A DNA stretch of 32,121 bases from an uncultured Eubacteriales bacterium (GCA_900544975.1 UQXI01000031.1:1-32121); one strand, 5' to 3'; shown: positions 1-6,178, counted from the first letter of the stretch. Program-made: numbers and translations. The notes: a model not told the origin generated them from the sequence alone.

Positions 1-39
1 GCATTCAAGCAGCTTTCCGGCAAATAGGCATAAAATTAT

Positions 40-78
40 CCCCCTCCCGCAGTTTTGGCTGCTGGGAGGGGGATTTTT
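40..78 (+). terminator. Rho-independent terminator
   Basis: A C/G-rich stem (40-52 with 60-72) is closed by a short T-rich loop and followed by ATTTTTG. It probably ends a gene lying left of the window. No coding sequence in the window feeds into it. Confidence 0.7.
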
Positions 79-79
79 G

Positions 80-228
80 CTTTGTGCAGGGGCCGCTTTC
101 CTCATGGGGTGGAATCCCCCCCATGAGGTGGCATGTTTCAAGTCTTCCCCTCGCAGGGGACGGAGACAAACACGTTCCTATTTCTTCCAACGTTTCAATT
201 CGCGCCCCTTTGCAGGGGCGATGGGCAG
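80..228 (-). repeat. Degenerate CRISPR-like repeats
   Basis: Two units start with GTTTCAA (135 and 192) and each contains a C4-loop-G4 hairpin with the shared core GCAGGGG. The core occurs at 86, 153 and 212, spacings of 67 and 59. Read on the minus strand the second unit ends in TTGAAAC, like a type I-C repeat (about 32 nt with a central hairpin). The units differ from each other, the spacing is uneven and no cas gene is in the window, so this would be a decayed array remnant at best. An inverted repeat at 100-109/119-128 lies between the first core and the first full unit. Confidence 0.3.
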
Positions 229-261
229 CAACCATCCGGAGATTCCGGATAGTTCAGTCCA

Positions 262-471
262 TTAAATTTCCTGGCCGTCCGGGAAGCGGAAATGGAATAC
301 AAATTCTGCCCCCAGGGCTGTAGCTATTTCTGATAATTCTTCCCGCGTCAGAGTGTTTCTCTTGATTTTTTGATTCAGATTCGATGGTGTTGTGCTGATA
401 CGCCTGGCTAGTTCTGCTTGGCTGACGCCGGTGTACGATAGCGCCATTTTGATCATCTGCTCTGTAGTCAC
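262..471 (-). CDS. Small XRE-family helix-turn-helix regulator
   Basis: This encodes a DNA-binding protein of about 69 aa, essentially one Cro/C1-type helix-turn-helix. The motif runs through 'SQAELARRISTTPSNLNQKI', followed by a third helix in 'LTREELSEIATALGA' and a short beta-like tail. The upstream ATG at 475-477 abuts the SD (AAGGAGGG, 485-478) with no spacer. The GTG at 471-469 has a normal gap of about 7 nt, so I prefer GTG; the ATG form would be 71 aa. The gene faces a divergent promoter with a palindrome, and its own promoter carries the same heptamer. This fits an element repressor that controls both directions, as in phages and integrative elements. No effector or protease domain is visible. 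The family call is firm; the role is inferred. Confidence 0.8.
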   Translation of the reverse strand: MTTEQMIKMALSYTGVSQAELARRISTTPSNLNQKIKRNTLTREELSEIATALGAEFVFHFRFPDGQEI

Positions 472-493
472 AGCCATCCCTCCTTACAATGTC

Positions 494-522
494 AGTATAC
501 AGCATCCAATGCGCGTCGTCAA
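494..522 (-). promoter_or_regulatory. Promoter of the XRE regulator gene
   Basis: On the minus strand TTGACG (522-517) and TATACT (499-494) are separated by exactly 17 bp. The heptamer ATACAGC (497-503, plus-strand reading) overlaps the -10 and matches one arm of the palindrome in the divergent promoter, suggesting autoregulation. Confidence 0.7.
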
Positions 523-562
523 GCGAATTCTAAAAAAATTTAGAAAAATATTGACAAAACGC

Positions 563-591
563 TTGACAACATACAGCGTTTGCTGTATACT
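563..591 (+). promoter_or_regulatory. Divergent promoter with palindromic operator
   Basis: TTGACA (563-568) and TATACT (586-591) are spaced by 17 bp. A perfect inverted repeat ATACAGC-GTTT-GCTGTAT (571-588) fills the spacer and enters the -10, the position expected for a repressor site. It would drive the small genes from 644 onward. Confidence 0.8.
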
Positions 592-643
592 ATAGGTGTC
601 AGGCGGGAAGCCCACCGACAAATCTAAGGCAGGAGGAAAGGAC

Positions 644-769
644 ATGGACCAGATGACCAACGCCCAATGGGATGCCATCCTGGAGACGATCGCAAAGCGG
701 ATCGAATCCGAGGCGATCACCCCAGAGGATGCGGCCCGGATCGTCCGGGAGGCAAAAACATCCCAATAA
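644..769 (+). CDS. Small uncharacterised protein (41 aa)
   Basis: An ATG ORF of 41 codons with a good SD (AGGAGGAAAGGAC directly upstream). It is the first gene after the operator-bearing promoter at 563-591. The peptide has a likely amphipathic helix ('NAQWDAILETIAKRIESE') and a second helix ('TPEDAARIVREAK'), a layout seen in small accessory proteins of mobile elements. I do not recognise a family. It ends just before two hairpins, so it may be transcribed as a short monocistronic mRNA with partial read-through. Its regulated promoter makes it a candidate excision, toxin or anti-repressor gene, but nothing in the sequence decides which. Confidence 0.6.
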   Translation: MDQMTNAQWDAILETIAKRIESEAITPEDAARIVREAKTSQ

Positions 770-771
770 AA

Positions 772-808
772 TAGGCTCCCCCAAGCCGACCAAAGCACGG
801 GGAGCCTA
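772..808 (+). other. Stem-loop after the 41-aa ORF
   Basis: TAGGCTCCCC (772-781) pairs perfectly with GGGGAGCCTA (799-808). There is no T-tract, so it is more likely an mRNA 3' stabiliser or processing site than a terminator. Confidence 0.5.
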
Positions 809-818
809 AACCACAGCC

Positions 819-860
819 GGAGGCGGTGAGGATCCTGCCGTCCAAGCCGCCTCCATTTTA
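819..860 (+). terminator. Probable intrinsic terminator
   Basis: GGAGGCGG (819-826) pairs with CCGCCTCC (847-854) and is followed by ATTTTA. The short T-run suggests partial termination, letting some transcription continue into the genes at 908 and beyond. Confidence 0.55.
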
Positions 861-907
861 CCACAAACGGCAGAAGAAAATCAACTACCAAAATGGAGGA
901 AATTACA

Positions 908-1198
908 ATGAAAACCGCCAAGACCTACGAAAGCTTTAATCACCGCCGGTACAGCAACCCTTGGATTGCTGAGGTGATCCCCGGTACAACCAAGCCTGAC
1001 TTCAGTCGCAAGGTTGGCGGCTACACCGGAGCCTACGGCAAGGGCGAGGCTGGAAACTTGTACGTGTCCGATCCTGTGGAAGGCCGCCTGTACACCTTCG
1101 GCCAGAAGGATTACAGGGGCGGGAAGACCGAGCGCGGATACACCCGGTACGAAAACGGGGAATTCCATGAAGTGGATCCCCGGGACCTGTGCGATTAA
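908..1198 (+). CDS. Hypothetical protein (96 aa) of the integrated element
   Basis: The start chosen is the ATG at 908, because GGAGGAAATTACA lies just upstream; an ATG at 893 would place that SD inside the gene. The protein is soluble, with many Tyr and Gly residues in its middle ('GGYTGAYGKGEAGNLYV') and an acidic C-terminus. It has no signal peptide and no membrane segment. I do not recognise the family. It sits between an XRE regulator and a serine recombinase with tight spacing to the next gene (15 nt), which points to an accessory cargo or maintenance gene. Product unknown. Confidence 0.7.
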   Translation: MKTAKTYESFNHRRYSNPWIAEVIPGTTKPDFSRKVGGYTGAYGKGEAGNLYVSDPVEGRLYTFGQKDYRGGKTERGYTRYENGEFHEVDPRDLCD

Positions 1199-1213
1199 GA
1201 GGAGGGACTTACA

Positions 1214-1480
1214 ATGAAGATTATGACTGCTACCATCCGTCCCTGCACCGAGACCGAAAACGAGTACCGCCTGACCGAATCCCATGAGGCCGAATTTGGG
1301 CACGAGTGGGACGGCAACATCAAAGCCTACATCCTCAACGCCGCCGAAGATGAGAGCGCCACGCTGGAGGCCATGGCCCGGGAGTACACCGGCGCCATCC
1401 ACGATTTGCCCGATGGTGCAATCGTGCTCGCCGGCGAGGACGGCCGCCCGCTGGAGTGCTACTGGGTGGAGGAGGCGTGA
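1214..1480 (+). CDS. Hypothetical protein (88 aa) coupled to the recombinase gene
   Basis: The ATG at 1214 follows a strong SD (GAGGAGGGACTTACA). The 88-aa product is acidic, soluble and has no recognisable domain. Its stop codon overlaps the GTG start of the serine recombinase (GTGA, 1477-1480), and the purine-rich end of this gene (GGTGGAGGAGGC) supplies the SD of the recombinase. The two are therefore very likely translationally coupled. It could be a regulator or partner of the recombinase, but that rests on position only. Confidence 0.7.
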   Translation: MKIMTATIRPCTETENEYRLTESHEAEFGHEWDGNIKAYILNAAEDESATLEAMAREYTGAIHDLPDGAIVLAGEDGRPLECYWVEEA

Positions 1481-2346
1481 GTTCCACCGGCAAGGAGGGC
1501 GGCAAGGTAGCCGCCCTCTATATCCGAGTATCCACACTGGATCAGGCCAGGGAGGGCTACTCCCTGGCCGCCCAGCAAGCGGCCTTAGAGGCCTGGGCCG
1601 CCCAGAAGGGCTATGCCACGCATCTGTACGCCGATGAGGGCATCAGTGGCAAGGATATAGATCATCGCCCCGCCATGCGCCAGATACTGGCCGACGTGGA
1701 GGCCGGCAAGATCGCCGTGGTGGCGGTGTGGGCGCTCTCCAGGCTGACTCGCAGCGTGGCCGATTTGTATGCCACCTGGGAGTTGCTGGCAGCCCATGGC
1801 GTGGGCCTGGTAAGCCACACGGAGGGCTTTGATACTGGCAGCCCCACAGGGCGGGCCATGATGGGCCTCCTGGGCGTTTTTGCCCAGATGGAGCGCGAAA
1901 TCACGGCTGAACGTGTCCGGGCCGCCATGGAGGAGCGGGCGGCCCAGGGGAAGCGCACATGCCACAGCGTCCTGGGCTATGATCTGGATGGATCTGATAG
2001 CCTGGTGCCCAATCCCCAGGAGGCAGAGATCATCCGGTACATATTTTCTAAGTACCTGGAGCATAAATCCCTATCCGCCGTGGCGGAGCTCTGCCGGATC
2101 AAGGGCTACCACGGCAAGAGAGGCAGGGAGATGTGCGCATGGAGCGTAAAGTTGATCCTCACCCGGCCAATCTACGCCGGGTATAACAGCTGGCATGGGC
2201 AGCTCATCCGGGGTAGCCACGAGCCGCTGGTATCGGTGGCTGACTTTAATAGGGTGCAAAGGCTGCTTGCCAATCCGGCCACCGGGCGCAAGGCCAAACG
2301 CCCTGTGCAACTTTTAAACTTTAAAAATGGCGAGAAAGGAAATTGA
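1477..2346 (+). CDS. Short serine recombinase (resolvase/invertase type)
   Basis: A 289-aa site-specific recombinase. The N-terminal catalytic domain (about 10-155) has the nucleophile Ser19 in 'YIRVST', the arginines of 'ALSRLTRS' (R89 and R92), the 'DEGISGKD' segment and a long helix with 'FAQMEREITAERV'. A recombinase domain follows (about 165-265). Large serine integrases are usually 450-550 aa with a zinc ribbon and coiled coil; both are absent here. The GTG start was chosen over a GTG at 1456 because it overlaps the upstream stop and has an SD at the right distance. It would catalyse DNA strand exchange through a covalent phosphoserine. It may be the element's integrase/excisionase, a resolvase for multimers, or a shortened integrase. 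Confidence 0.88.
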   Translation: MSSTGKEGGKVAALYIRVSTLDQAREGYSLAAQQAALEAWAAQKGYATHLYADEGISGKDIDHRPAMRQILADVEAGKIAVVAVWALSRLTRSVADLYATWELLAAHGVGLVSHTEGFDTGSPTGRAMMGLLGVFAQMEREITAERVRAAMEERAAQGKRTCHSVLGYDLDGSDSLVPNPQEAEIIRYIFSKYLEHKSLSAVAELCRIKGYHGKRGREMCAWSVKLILTRPIYAGYNSWHGQLIRGSHEPLVSVADFNRVQRLLANPATGRKAKRPVQLLNFKNGEKGN

Positions 2347-2347
2347 A

Positions 2348-2584
2348 ATGAAATTTACTAAAAAGCGTGATTATACTGGAAGTATCAGAAAAGTCTGGAG
2401 CGACGACAAGGAAGTGTGCTTCGGCGTTGTGGGGACTGTCGGCGATCTTCTTCGCGAAGGAATTTTCGAATACTGCGACTACTCCCCCGAAATCTGGGCA
2501 TTCCTTCCGGCTCCCGGCGCGATCCAAAAGCCCCGTTTCGGCGCAACTCGCGAAGCTGTGCTGGCGAACCTCCCCAAAATGTAA
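2348..2584 (+). CDS. Hypothetical protein (78 aa) at the end of the element
   Basis: The ORF also has an upstream ATG at 2327, but that overlaps the recombinase by 20 nt and lacks a good SD. The ATG at 2348 follows AGAAAGGAAATTGAA and is preferred. The product starts with basic residues ('MKFTKKRDY') and continues as a small soluble protein without membrane segment or known motif. It is the last gene before a strong terminator and lies 300 nt from the tRNA fragment. Genes in this position of integrative elements are often excisionases or cargo; I see no helix-turn-helix that would confirm an excisionase. Confidence 0.6.
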   Translation: MKFTKKRDYTGSIRKVWSDDKEVCFGVVGTVGDLLREGIFEYCDYSPEIWAFLPAPGAIQKPRFGATREAVLANLPKM

Positions 2585-2607
2585 CAACCTACGCAAAATA
2601 AAAATGA

Positions 2608-2684
2608 TAGCAGGCCCCTGGGATGGGGCCCGCTACCATAACCTTTCTTCGCGGCCACTTGACGGGGGTGGCCGCTTTTATTTT
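2608..2684 (+). terminator. Tandem hairpins, the second a strong terminator
   Basis: The first hairpin (2608-2618 with 2625-2635) lacks a T-tract. The second, GCGGCCAC (2651-2658) with GTGGCCGC (2668-2675), is followed by TTTTATTTT and should end the element operon. Confidence 0.85.
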
Positions 2685-2885
2685 AGCATGGGCGTGCGGT
2701 GGCGGCAAGTGGTAAAGGCTGGAAATATGCGGCTGGATAGCATCGCCCGAGTGACTGTGTTACACTTTTGTTGCGAATTTAGAAAAAACGCGTGAGGTAC
2801 AAGAAAGAATAAATCTGGATTTACTAGGAGTTTACCAGGGAAATCGGAATAATTAGGAACAAATACGAATAGAAAAGAATAAAAA
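2685..2885. other. Non-coding attachment-flanking region with GAATA repeats
   Basis: About 200 nt without a credible gene, markedly more AT-rich towards the tRNA fragment. GAATA occurs at 2807, 2847, 2867 and 2877, i.e. at distances of 40, 20 and 10 bp, all in one helical phase. Such repeats could be arm-type binding sites of a recombinase or excisionase. Confidence 0.35.
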
Positions 2886-2935
2886 ATTGCCTTTTAAGCA
2901 ATGGGTCTGGAGTTCGAATCTCCAGCGGGTCACCA
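2886..2935 (+). pseudogene. 3' fragment of tRNA-Lys(UUU), probable attachment site
   Basis: The fragment starts at the anticodon stem. ATTGC pairs with GCAAT around the 7-nt loop CTTTTAA (anticodon TTT, 2893-2895). A 5-nt variable region, a TTCGAAT T-loop on a TGGAG/CTCCA stem, the 3' acceptor strand GCGGGTC, discriminator A and an encoded CCA (2933-2935) follow. The D arm and 5' acceptor strand are absent; AT-rich DNA takes their place. This is what remains at one end when an element integrates into a tRNA gene and reconstitutes the intact tRNA at its other end, which would be left of the window. Confidence 0.8.
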
Positions 2936-2978
2936 CGTCGGAGCAAAGGATACTTTGCTTCGGCGTTTTTTCTTTTTG
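2936..2978 (+). terminator. Native terminator of the tRNA locus
   Basis: A 13-bp stem (2936-2948 with 2953-2965, with G-T wobbles) begins right after the tRNA CCA and is followed by a long T-tract. It marks the host side of the junction. Confidence 0.85.
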
Positions 2979-3053
2979 TGGGCTCCAATCCATTGCTTTG
3001 GCAATGAAGCTGCGGGGCAAAATTCGTTGCAAAGTATGTGAAATTGATTTTGT

Positions 3054-3102
3054 AAGTGAAGCGATGCTACCCATGACAGGTACACGCTTCGCTTCTTTTT
3101 TT
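3054..3102 (+). terminator. Second terminator downstream of the tRNA fragment
   Basis: AAGTGAAGCG (3054-3063) pairs with CGCTTCGCTT (3085-3094) with one G-T pair. An inner TACC/GGTA stem and CTTTTTTT after the stem complete it. No gene lies between it and the preceding terminator. Confidence 0.7.
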
Positions 3103-3203
3103 GCTTTGGAAAAAATGACATGGCAAATTTACAGAATATCTGCGTGTTTTTGACGAATATATTGTGCAGAATTACCAAACATTCTGGGCCGTGAATTTCT
3201 TGC

Positions 3204-3232
3204 TTGACATCCGATGGCTCAGATGCTAGTAT
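3204..3232 (+). promoter_or_regulatory. Promoter of the 41-aa small ORF
   Basis: Consensus TTGACA (3204-3209), 17-bp spacer and TAGTAT (3227-3232). The predicted start near 3239 gives a 35-nt leader to the ATG at 3274. Confidence 0.8.
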
Positions 3233-3273
3233 GTCCCACAAGCACAGAACGGAACTGGAAAGGAGCAAGTCAA

Positions 3274-3399
3274 ATGCACGCTGCGACTCGTCGAATGCTG
3301 AACTGCATGTACATGGACATGGCCAATGCCAATGCCCACGACTTCGCGCGCTCATTTGCGTTTGCCCGATACATGCAGGAACCGATATGTACCACGTGA
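3274..3399 (+). CDS. Isolated small protein or leader peptide (41 aa), unknown
   Basis: The ORF starts at ATG 3274 with an excellent SD (AAAGGAGCAAGTCAA). It has a consensus promoter 35 nt upstream of the ATG and a strong terminator 40 nt downstream, so it is a self-contained transcription unit of about 230 nt. The peptide is rich in Met and Ala. It has an Arg-rich start ('MHAATRRMLN'), a Met-Tyr segment ('CMYMDMANANAHDF') and an aromatic helix-like end ('ARSFAFARYMQ'). It has no clear membrane segment and I recognise no family. It could be a small regulatory protein, a dual-function RNA, or the leader of the ligase gene behind it. Overlapping ORFs in other frames lack the SD. Confidence 0.6.
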   Translation: MHAATRRMLNCMYMDMANANAHDFARSFAFARYMQEPICTT

Positions 3400-3439
3400 C
3401 GTGACGCTGTGCGTCGTCTCGAAGTGCAGACGATCCTGA

Positions 3440-3469
3440 GCGGGGAGCGATGAGCTCCCCGCTTTTTTT
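3440..3469 (+). terminator. Strong intrinsic terminator of the small ORF
   Basis: GCGGGGAGC (3440-3448), loop GATGA, GCTCCCCGC (3454-3462), then seven T. Two small mutually exclusive hairpins precede it (GACGC/GCGTC at 3403-3415 and TCGTCT/AGACGA at 3414-3433). Confidence 0.9.
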
Positions 3470-3558
3470 GTATCCAGCAGTTACGCACTGGCACTTCCAC
3501 CCTTCGGTCCGGAACGAAGGGAGACACCCATCAGAGCATTTACCAAACTGGATACAAA
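3467..3558 (+). ncRNA. Possible structured 5' leader RNA of the CoA-ligase gene
   Basis: TTTGTATCCAG (3467-3477) and CTGGATACAAA (3548-3558) form a perfect 11-bp closing stem. An inner hairpin CCCTTCG/CGAAGGG (3500-3506 with 3515-3521) lies inside it. The closing stem uses the last bases of the preceding terminator's T-tract. The layout resembles a cis-regulatory RNA, but it matches no riboswitch class I know; paired DNA repeats are an alternative. Confidence 0.4.
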
Positions 3559-3603
3559 GCCCATGGAATTTTAATATTGGTTCATTAGATGGAGGCGATC
3601 ATC

Positions 3604-4944
3604 ATGAGCAGAAATGTAAATAGCAAGTACTGGGATGAGGAGCTGGAGACGCTCCCGAGAGAGGAACTGGAACAGAGGCAGCTGAAGGACCTAAAAGAAA
3701 TTGTACAGTTTGCCTATGACCATGCGCCGTACTACAAGCGGTCCTTTGACGAAGCCGGCGTGAAGCCGTCGGATATCAAAACCCTTTCTGATATTCAGAA
3801 GTTCCCGTTCATTGACAAGAAGACGCAACGTGACACCCAAGGCGTTGGGTCCTTCCTTGGGGAACTTGCCGCGGTTCCCGAAGAGGATGTGGTGTTTATC
3901 TCCACGTCCTCCGGCTCCACAGGGGTTCCTACTATGAGTCCGTTTACCAAACAGGATTTTGATGAGTTTCAAGAGACTGAGAGCCGTTGGTTTTGGCAGA
4001 TTGGCATGAGACCCAACGACCGCTATGTGCATGCACTGAACTTTTCCCTGTATGTGGGAGGTCCCGACGTCATCGGCGCGCAGAACCTGGGCGCACTCTG
4101 CATCTGGGGCGGCACACTGCCCAGTGAGAGGCTCCTGTTCATTTTGAAAACCTATCAGCCAACCATCATCTGGACCAGCCCATCCTACGCTTGGCAGCTC
4201 GGCGAAAAGGCCTTGAAAAGCGGAATTGATCCGAAGAAGGATTTGAATATTCAAAAGATCATCGTGGCCGGAGAGCCTGGCGGTTCCATCCATGCGACCA
4301 GAAAAGCCATCGAAGATCTTTGGGGCGCAGAGGTCTATGACTTTTATGGACTGTCAGATATTTTTGGAGCCTGCGCCGCCATGTGCGAGGCCAAGGACGG
4401 ATTGCATATCGCTGAAAACCATATCCTTGTGGAGACCGTTGACATTCACACTGGCGAAGTTCTGAAACCCGGTGAGGTAGGAGAACTGGTCTTTACCACC
4501 TTGCGCAAGCATGCCCGTCCGCTCATCCGGTTCCGCACCGGAGACATCGGCTGGATTGACAACACGCCTTGCTCCTGCGGCAGAACCCACGGTAGGATCC
4601 ATATTAACGGGCGCAAGGACGACATGTTCATTGTTTCCGCCGTCAACGTGTTCCCCAGCGACATCGAAGCCGTGATCAGGGAGATTCCCGGCATCACCGG
4701 AGAATATCTGACCCGTGTTTTTAAGAAAGATTTTACCTGTAAGTATTCCGTAGAAGTGGAAAAGAATGGGGATCATACCAAGACGGACGATGAGGTAGCT
4801 GCCGAGGTATCCGCAGCCCTCAAGGCCCGGATCGGCGTGAAGCCGTACCAAGTTGTCGTGCATCCGGACGGCGGGCTGAACACCCGCTCGGAACATAAGT
4901 CGAAAAGAATCGTGGATGAGCGCAAGCTCCATGACAGAACATAA
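3604..4944 (+). CDS. Phenylacetate-CoA ligase family protein (aryl-acid:CoA ligase)
   Basis: A 446-aa adenylate-forming enzyme of the PaaK family, close to the usual 430-440 aa. It activates an aromatic acid with ATP and joins it to CoA in the cytoplasm. Visible motifs are the phosphate-binding loop 'STSSGSTGVPT' (100-110), 'YDFYGLSDIFG', the adenylate motif 'RFRTGDIGWI', the Cys pair in 'CSCGRTHGRI' and the hinge region 'GRKDDMFIVSAVNVFPSDIE'. The ATG at 3604 is chosen because GGAGG (3592-3596) lies 8 nt before it; an ATG at 3589 would overlap the SD. The aminotransferase 15 nt downstream suggests an aromatic amino acid route (amino acid to 2-oxo acid to aryl-acetyl-CoA), but the true substrate cannot be read from sequence. 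Confidence 0.88.
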   Translation: MSRNVNSKYWDEELETLPREELEQRQLKDLKEIVQFAYDHAPYYKRSFDEAGVKPSDIKTLSDIQKFPFIDKKTQRDTQGVGSFLGELAAVPEEDVVFISTSSGSTGVPTMSPFTKQDFDEFQETESRWFWQIGMRPNDRYVHALNFSLYVGGPDVIGAQNLGALCIWGGTLPSERLLFILKTYQPTIIWTSPSYAWQLGEKALKSGIDPKKDLNIQKIIVAGEPGGSIHATRKAIEDLWGAEVYDFYGLSDIFGACAAMCEAKDGLHIAENHILVETVDIHTGEVLKPGEVGELVFTTLRKHARPLIRFRTGDIGWIDNTPCSCGRTHGRIHINGRKDDMFIVSAVNVFPSDIEAVIREIPGITGEYLTRVFKKDFTCKYSVEVEKNGDHTKTDDEVAAEVSAALKARIGVKPYQVVVHPDGGLNTRSEHKSKRIVDERKLHDRT

Positions 4945-4959
4945 CCGGAGGGAATTACT

Positions 4960-6138
4960 ATGCCCCAGCTTTCAAAACGAACCGATGCCTTTACAGATTC
5001 GGTCATTAGAAGAATGACAAGAATCTCCCTGCAGTACGGTGCGGTCAATTTGTCCCAGGGCTTCCCGGACTTTGATCCTCCCCGTGCAATCCTGGACCGT
5101 TTGACCGAGGTGGCGAATGAAGACTTCCATCAGTACTCCATCACCTGGGGGGCACAAAATTTTCGGGAAGCGCTGGCTGCTAAGCAGTCCCGCTTCATGG
5201 GCCACTCCATCGATCCTGACCGCGAGGTCGTGGTCACCTGCGGCAGTACCGAGGCCATGATGTGCGCCATGATGACTGTGACCAACCCCAGTGACAAGGT
5301 GATTGTATTCTCACCATTTTATGAAAACTACGGAGCAGACACCATCCTCTCTGGCGCAGAGCCGATCTATGTGCCATTGATGCCACCGGACTACCGTTTT
5401 GACCCGGAGGTGTTGGAGGATGCCTTCCGCCAGCAGCCCAAGGCGCTGGTGCTGTGCAATCCCTCCAACCCCTGTGGCAAGGTGTTTACCCGAGAGGAGC
5501 TGGAATTCATTGCAGACTTGGCCCGGAAATACGATACGTTTGTGATCACCGACGAGGTGTATGAGCACATTGTCTACGCACCACACCGGCACACCTACTT
5601 TGCCACGTTGCCGGGAATGTGGGAGCGGACCATCTCCTGCTCCTCCCTCTCCAAGACCTATTCCATCACCGGCTGGCGACTTGGCTACATCCTTGCCCCT
5701 GCCAGGATTGTCGAACGGGCCAAAAAAGTTCACGATTTTCTCACGGTGGGCGCTGCGGCGCCGCTGCAGGAGGCGGTCATTCCCGGCCTGCAGTTTGGGC
5801 AGGACTATTATGAGGATCTGGCGGCAAAATACACCCATAAGAAGGAGCTGCTCCTAAAGGGTCTGGACGATCTGCGCATTCCTCACAATCGCCCGGAAGG
5901 CGCCTACTACGTCCTTCTGGACATCTCCGAGTTTGGCTATGACAGCGACCTCCAATTTTGCGAGGATTTGGCCAGGGAGGTCGGCGTAGGCGCAGTACCT
6001 GGCTCCAGCTTTTTCCGGGAGCCGGTGAATCACCTGGTTCGTCTGCATTTTGCCAAGAGAGATGAAACCCTTTATGACGCTCTAAACCGCCTGGAGTTGC
6101 TGCGGGCCAAAATTCCAGTTAGGTGCAAGCCTGTCTGA
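4960..6138 (+). CDS. PLP-dependent class I/II aminotransferase
   Basis: A 392-aa fold-type I aminotransferase. It has the N-terminal 'NLSQGFPDFDPP' typical of the aspartate/aromatic/kynurenine group, 'CNPSNPCGKVF' for substrate contacts, 'DEVYEHIVY' with the PLP-contacting Asp and Tyr, and the Schiff-base lysine in 'SSLSKTYSITGWRLGY' (about Lys232). The conserved carboxylate-binding Arg lies in 'HLVRLHFAK' near the end. The start follows CCGGAGGGAATTACT. It shares an operon with the aryl-CoA ligase (15-nt gap). The family includes methionine, kynurenine and aromatic aminotransferases; the neighbour favours an aromatic substrate. Confidence 0.88.
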   Translation: MPQLSKRTDAFTDSVIRRMTRISLQYGAVNLSQGFPDFDPPRAILDRLTEVANEDFHQYSITWGAQNFREALAAKQSRFMGHSIDPDREVVVTCGSTEAMMCAMMTVTNPSDKVIVFSPFYENYGADTILSGAEPIYVPLMPPDYRFDPEVLEDAFRQQPKALVLCNPSNPCGKVFTREELEFIADLARKYDTFVITDEVYEHIVYAPHRHTYFATLPGMWERTISCSSLSKTYSITGWRLGYILAPARIVERAKKVHDFLTVGAAAPLQEAVIPGLQFGQDYYEDLAAKYTHKKELLLKGLDDLRIPHNRPEGAYYVLLDISEFGYDSDLQFCEDLAREVGVGAVPGSSFFREPVNHLVRLHFAKRDETLYDALNRLELLRAKIPVRCKPV

Positions 6139-6178
6139 AAGAAGGGCTACCAGTCTCCCAATTTGAAATCGACATGAC

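Noticed and set aside
1477..2935. Serine recombinase as the enzyme that used the tRNA-Lys site
   Set aside because: Serine integrases usually leave only a very short shared core, whereas a 50-nt tRNA 3' end remains here. A tyrosine integrase outside the window is the better explanation, so I did not assign the recombinase to this site.
2936..3200. Short reading frames on both strands next to the tRNA fragment
   Set aside because: They run through two clear terminators and have no SD.
3204..3404. Overlapping 66-aa reading frame across the small-ORF unit
   Set aside because: Its ATG would begin inside the promoter -35 region and it has no SD, while the 41-aa frame has both a leader and an SD.
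3549..3577. TGGATA/TAATAT as a promoter of the aryl-CoA ligase gene
   Set aside because: The spacing is right but the -35 match is poor and it overlaps the inverted repeat; too weak to list.
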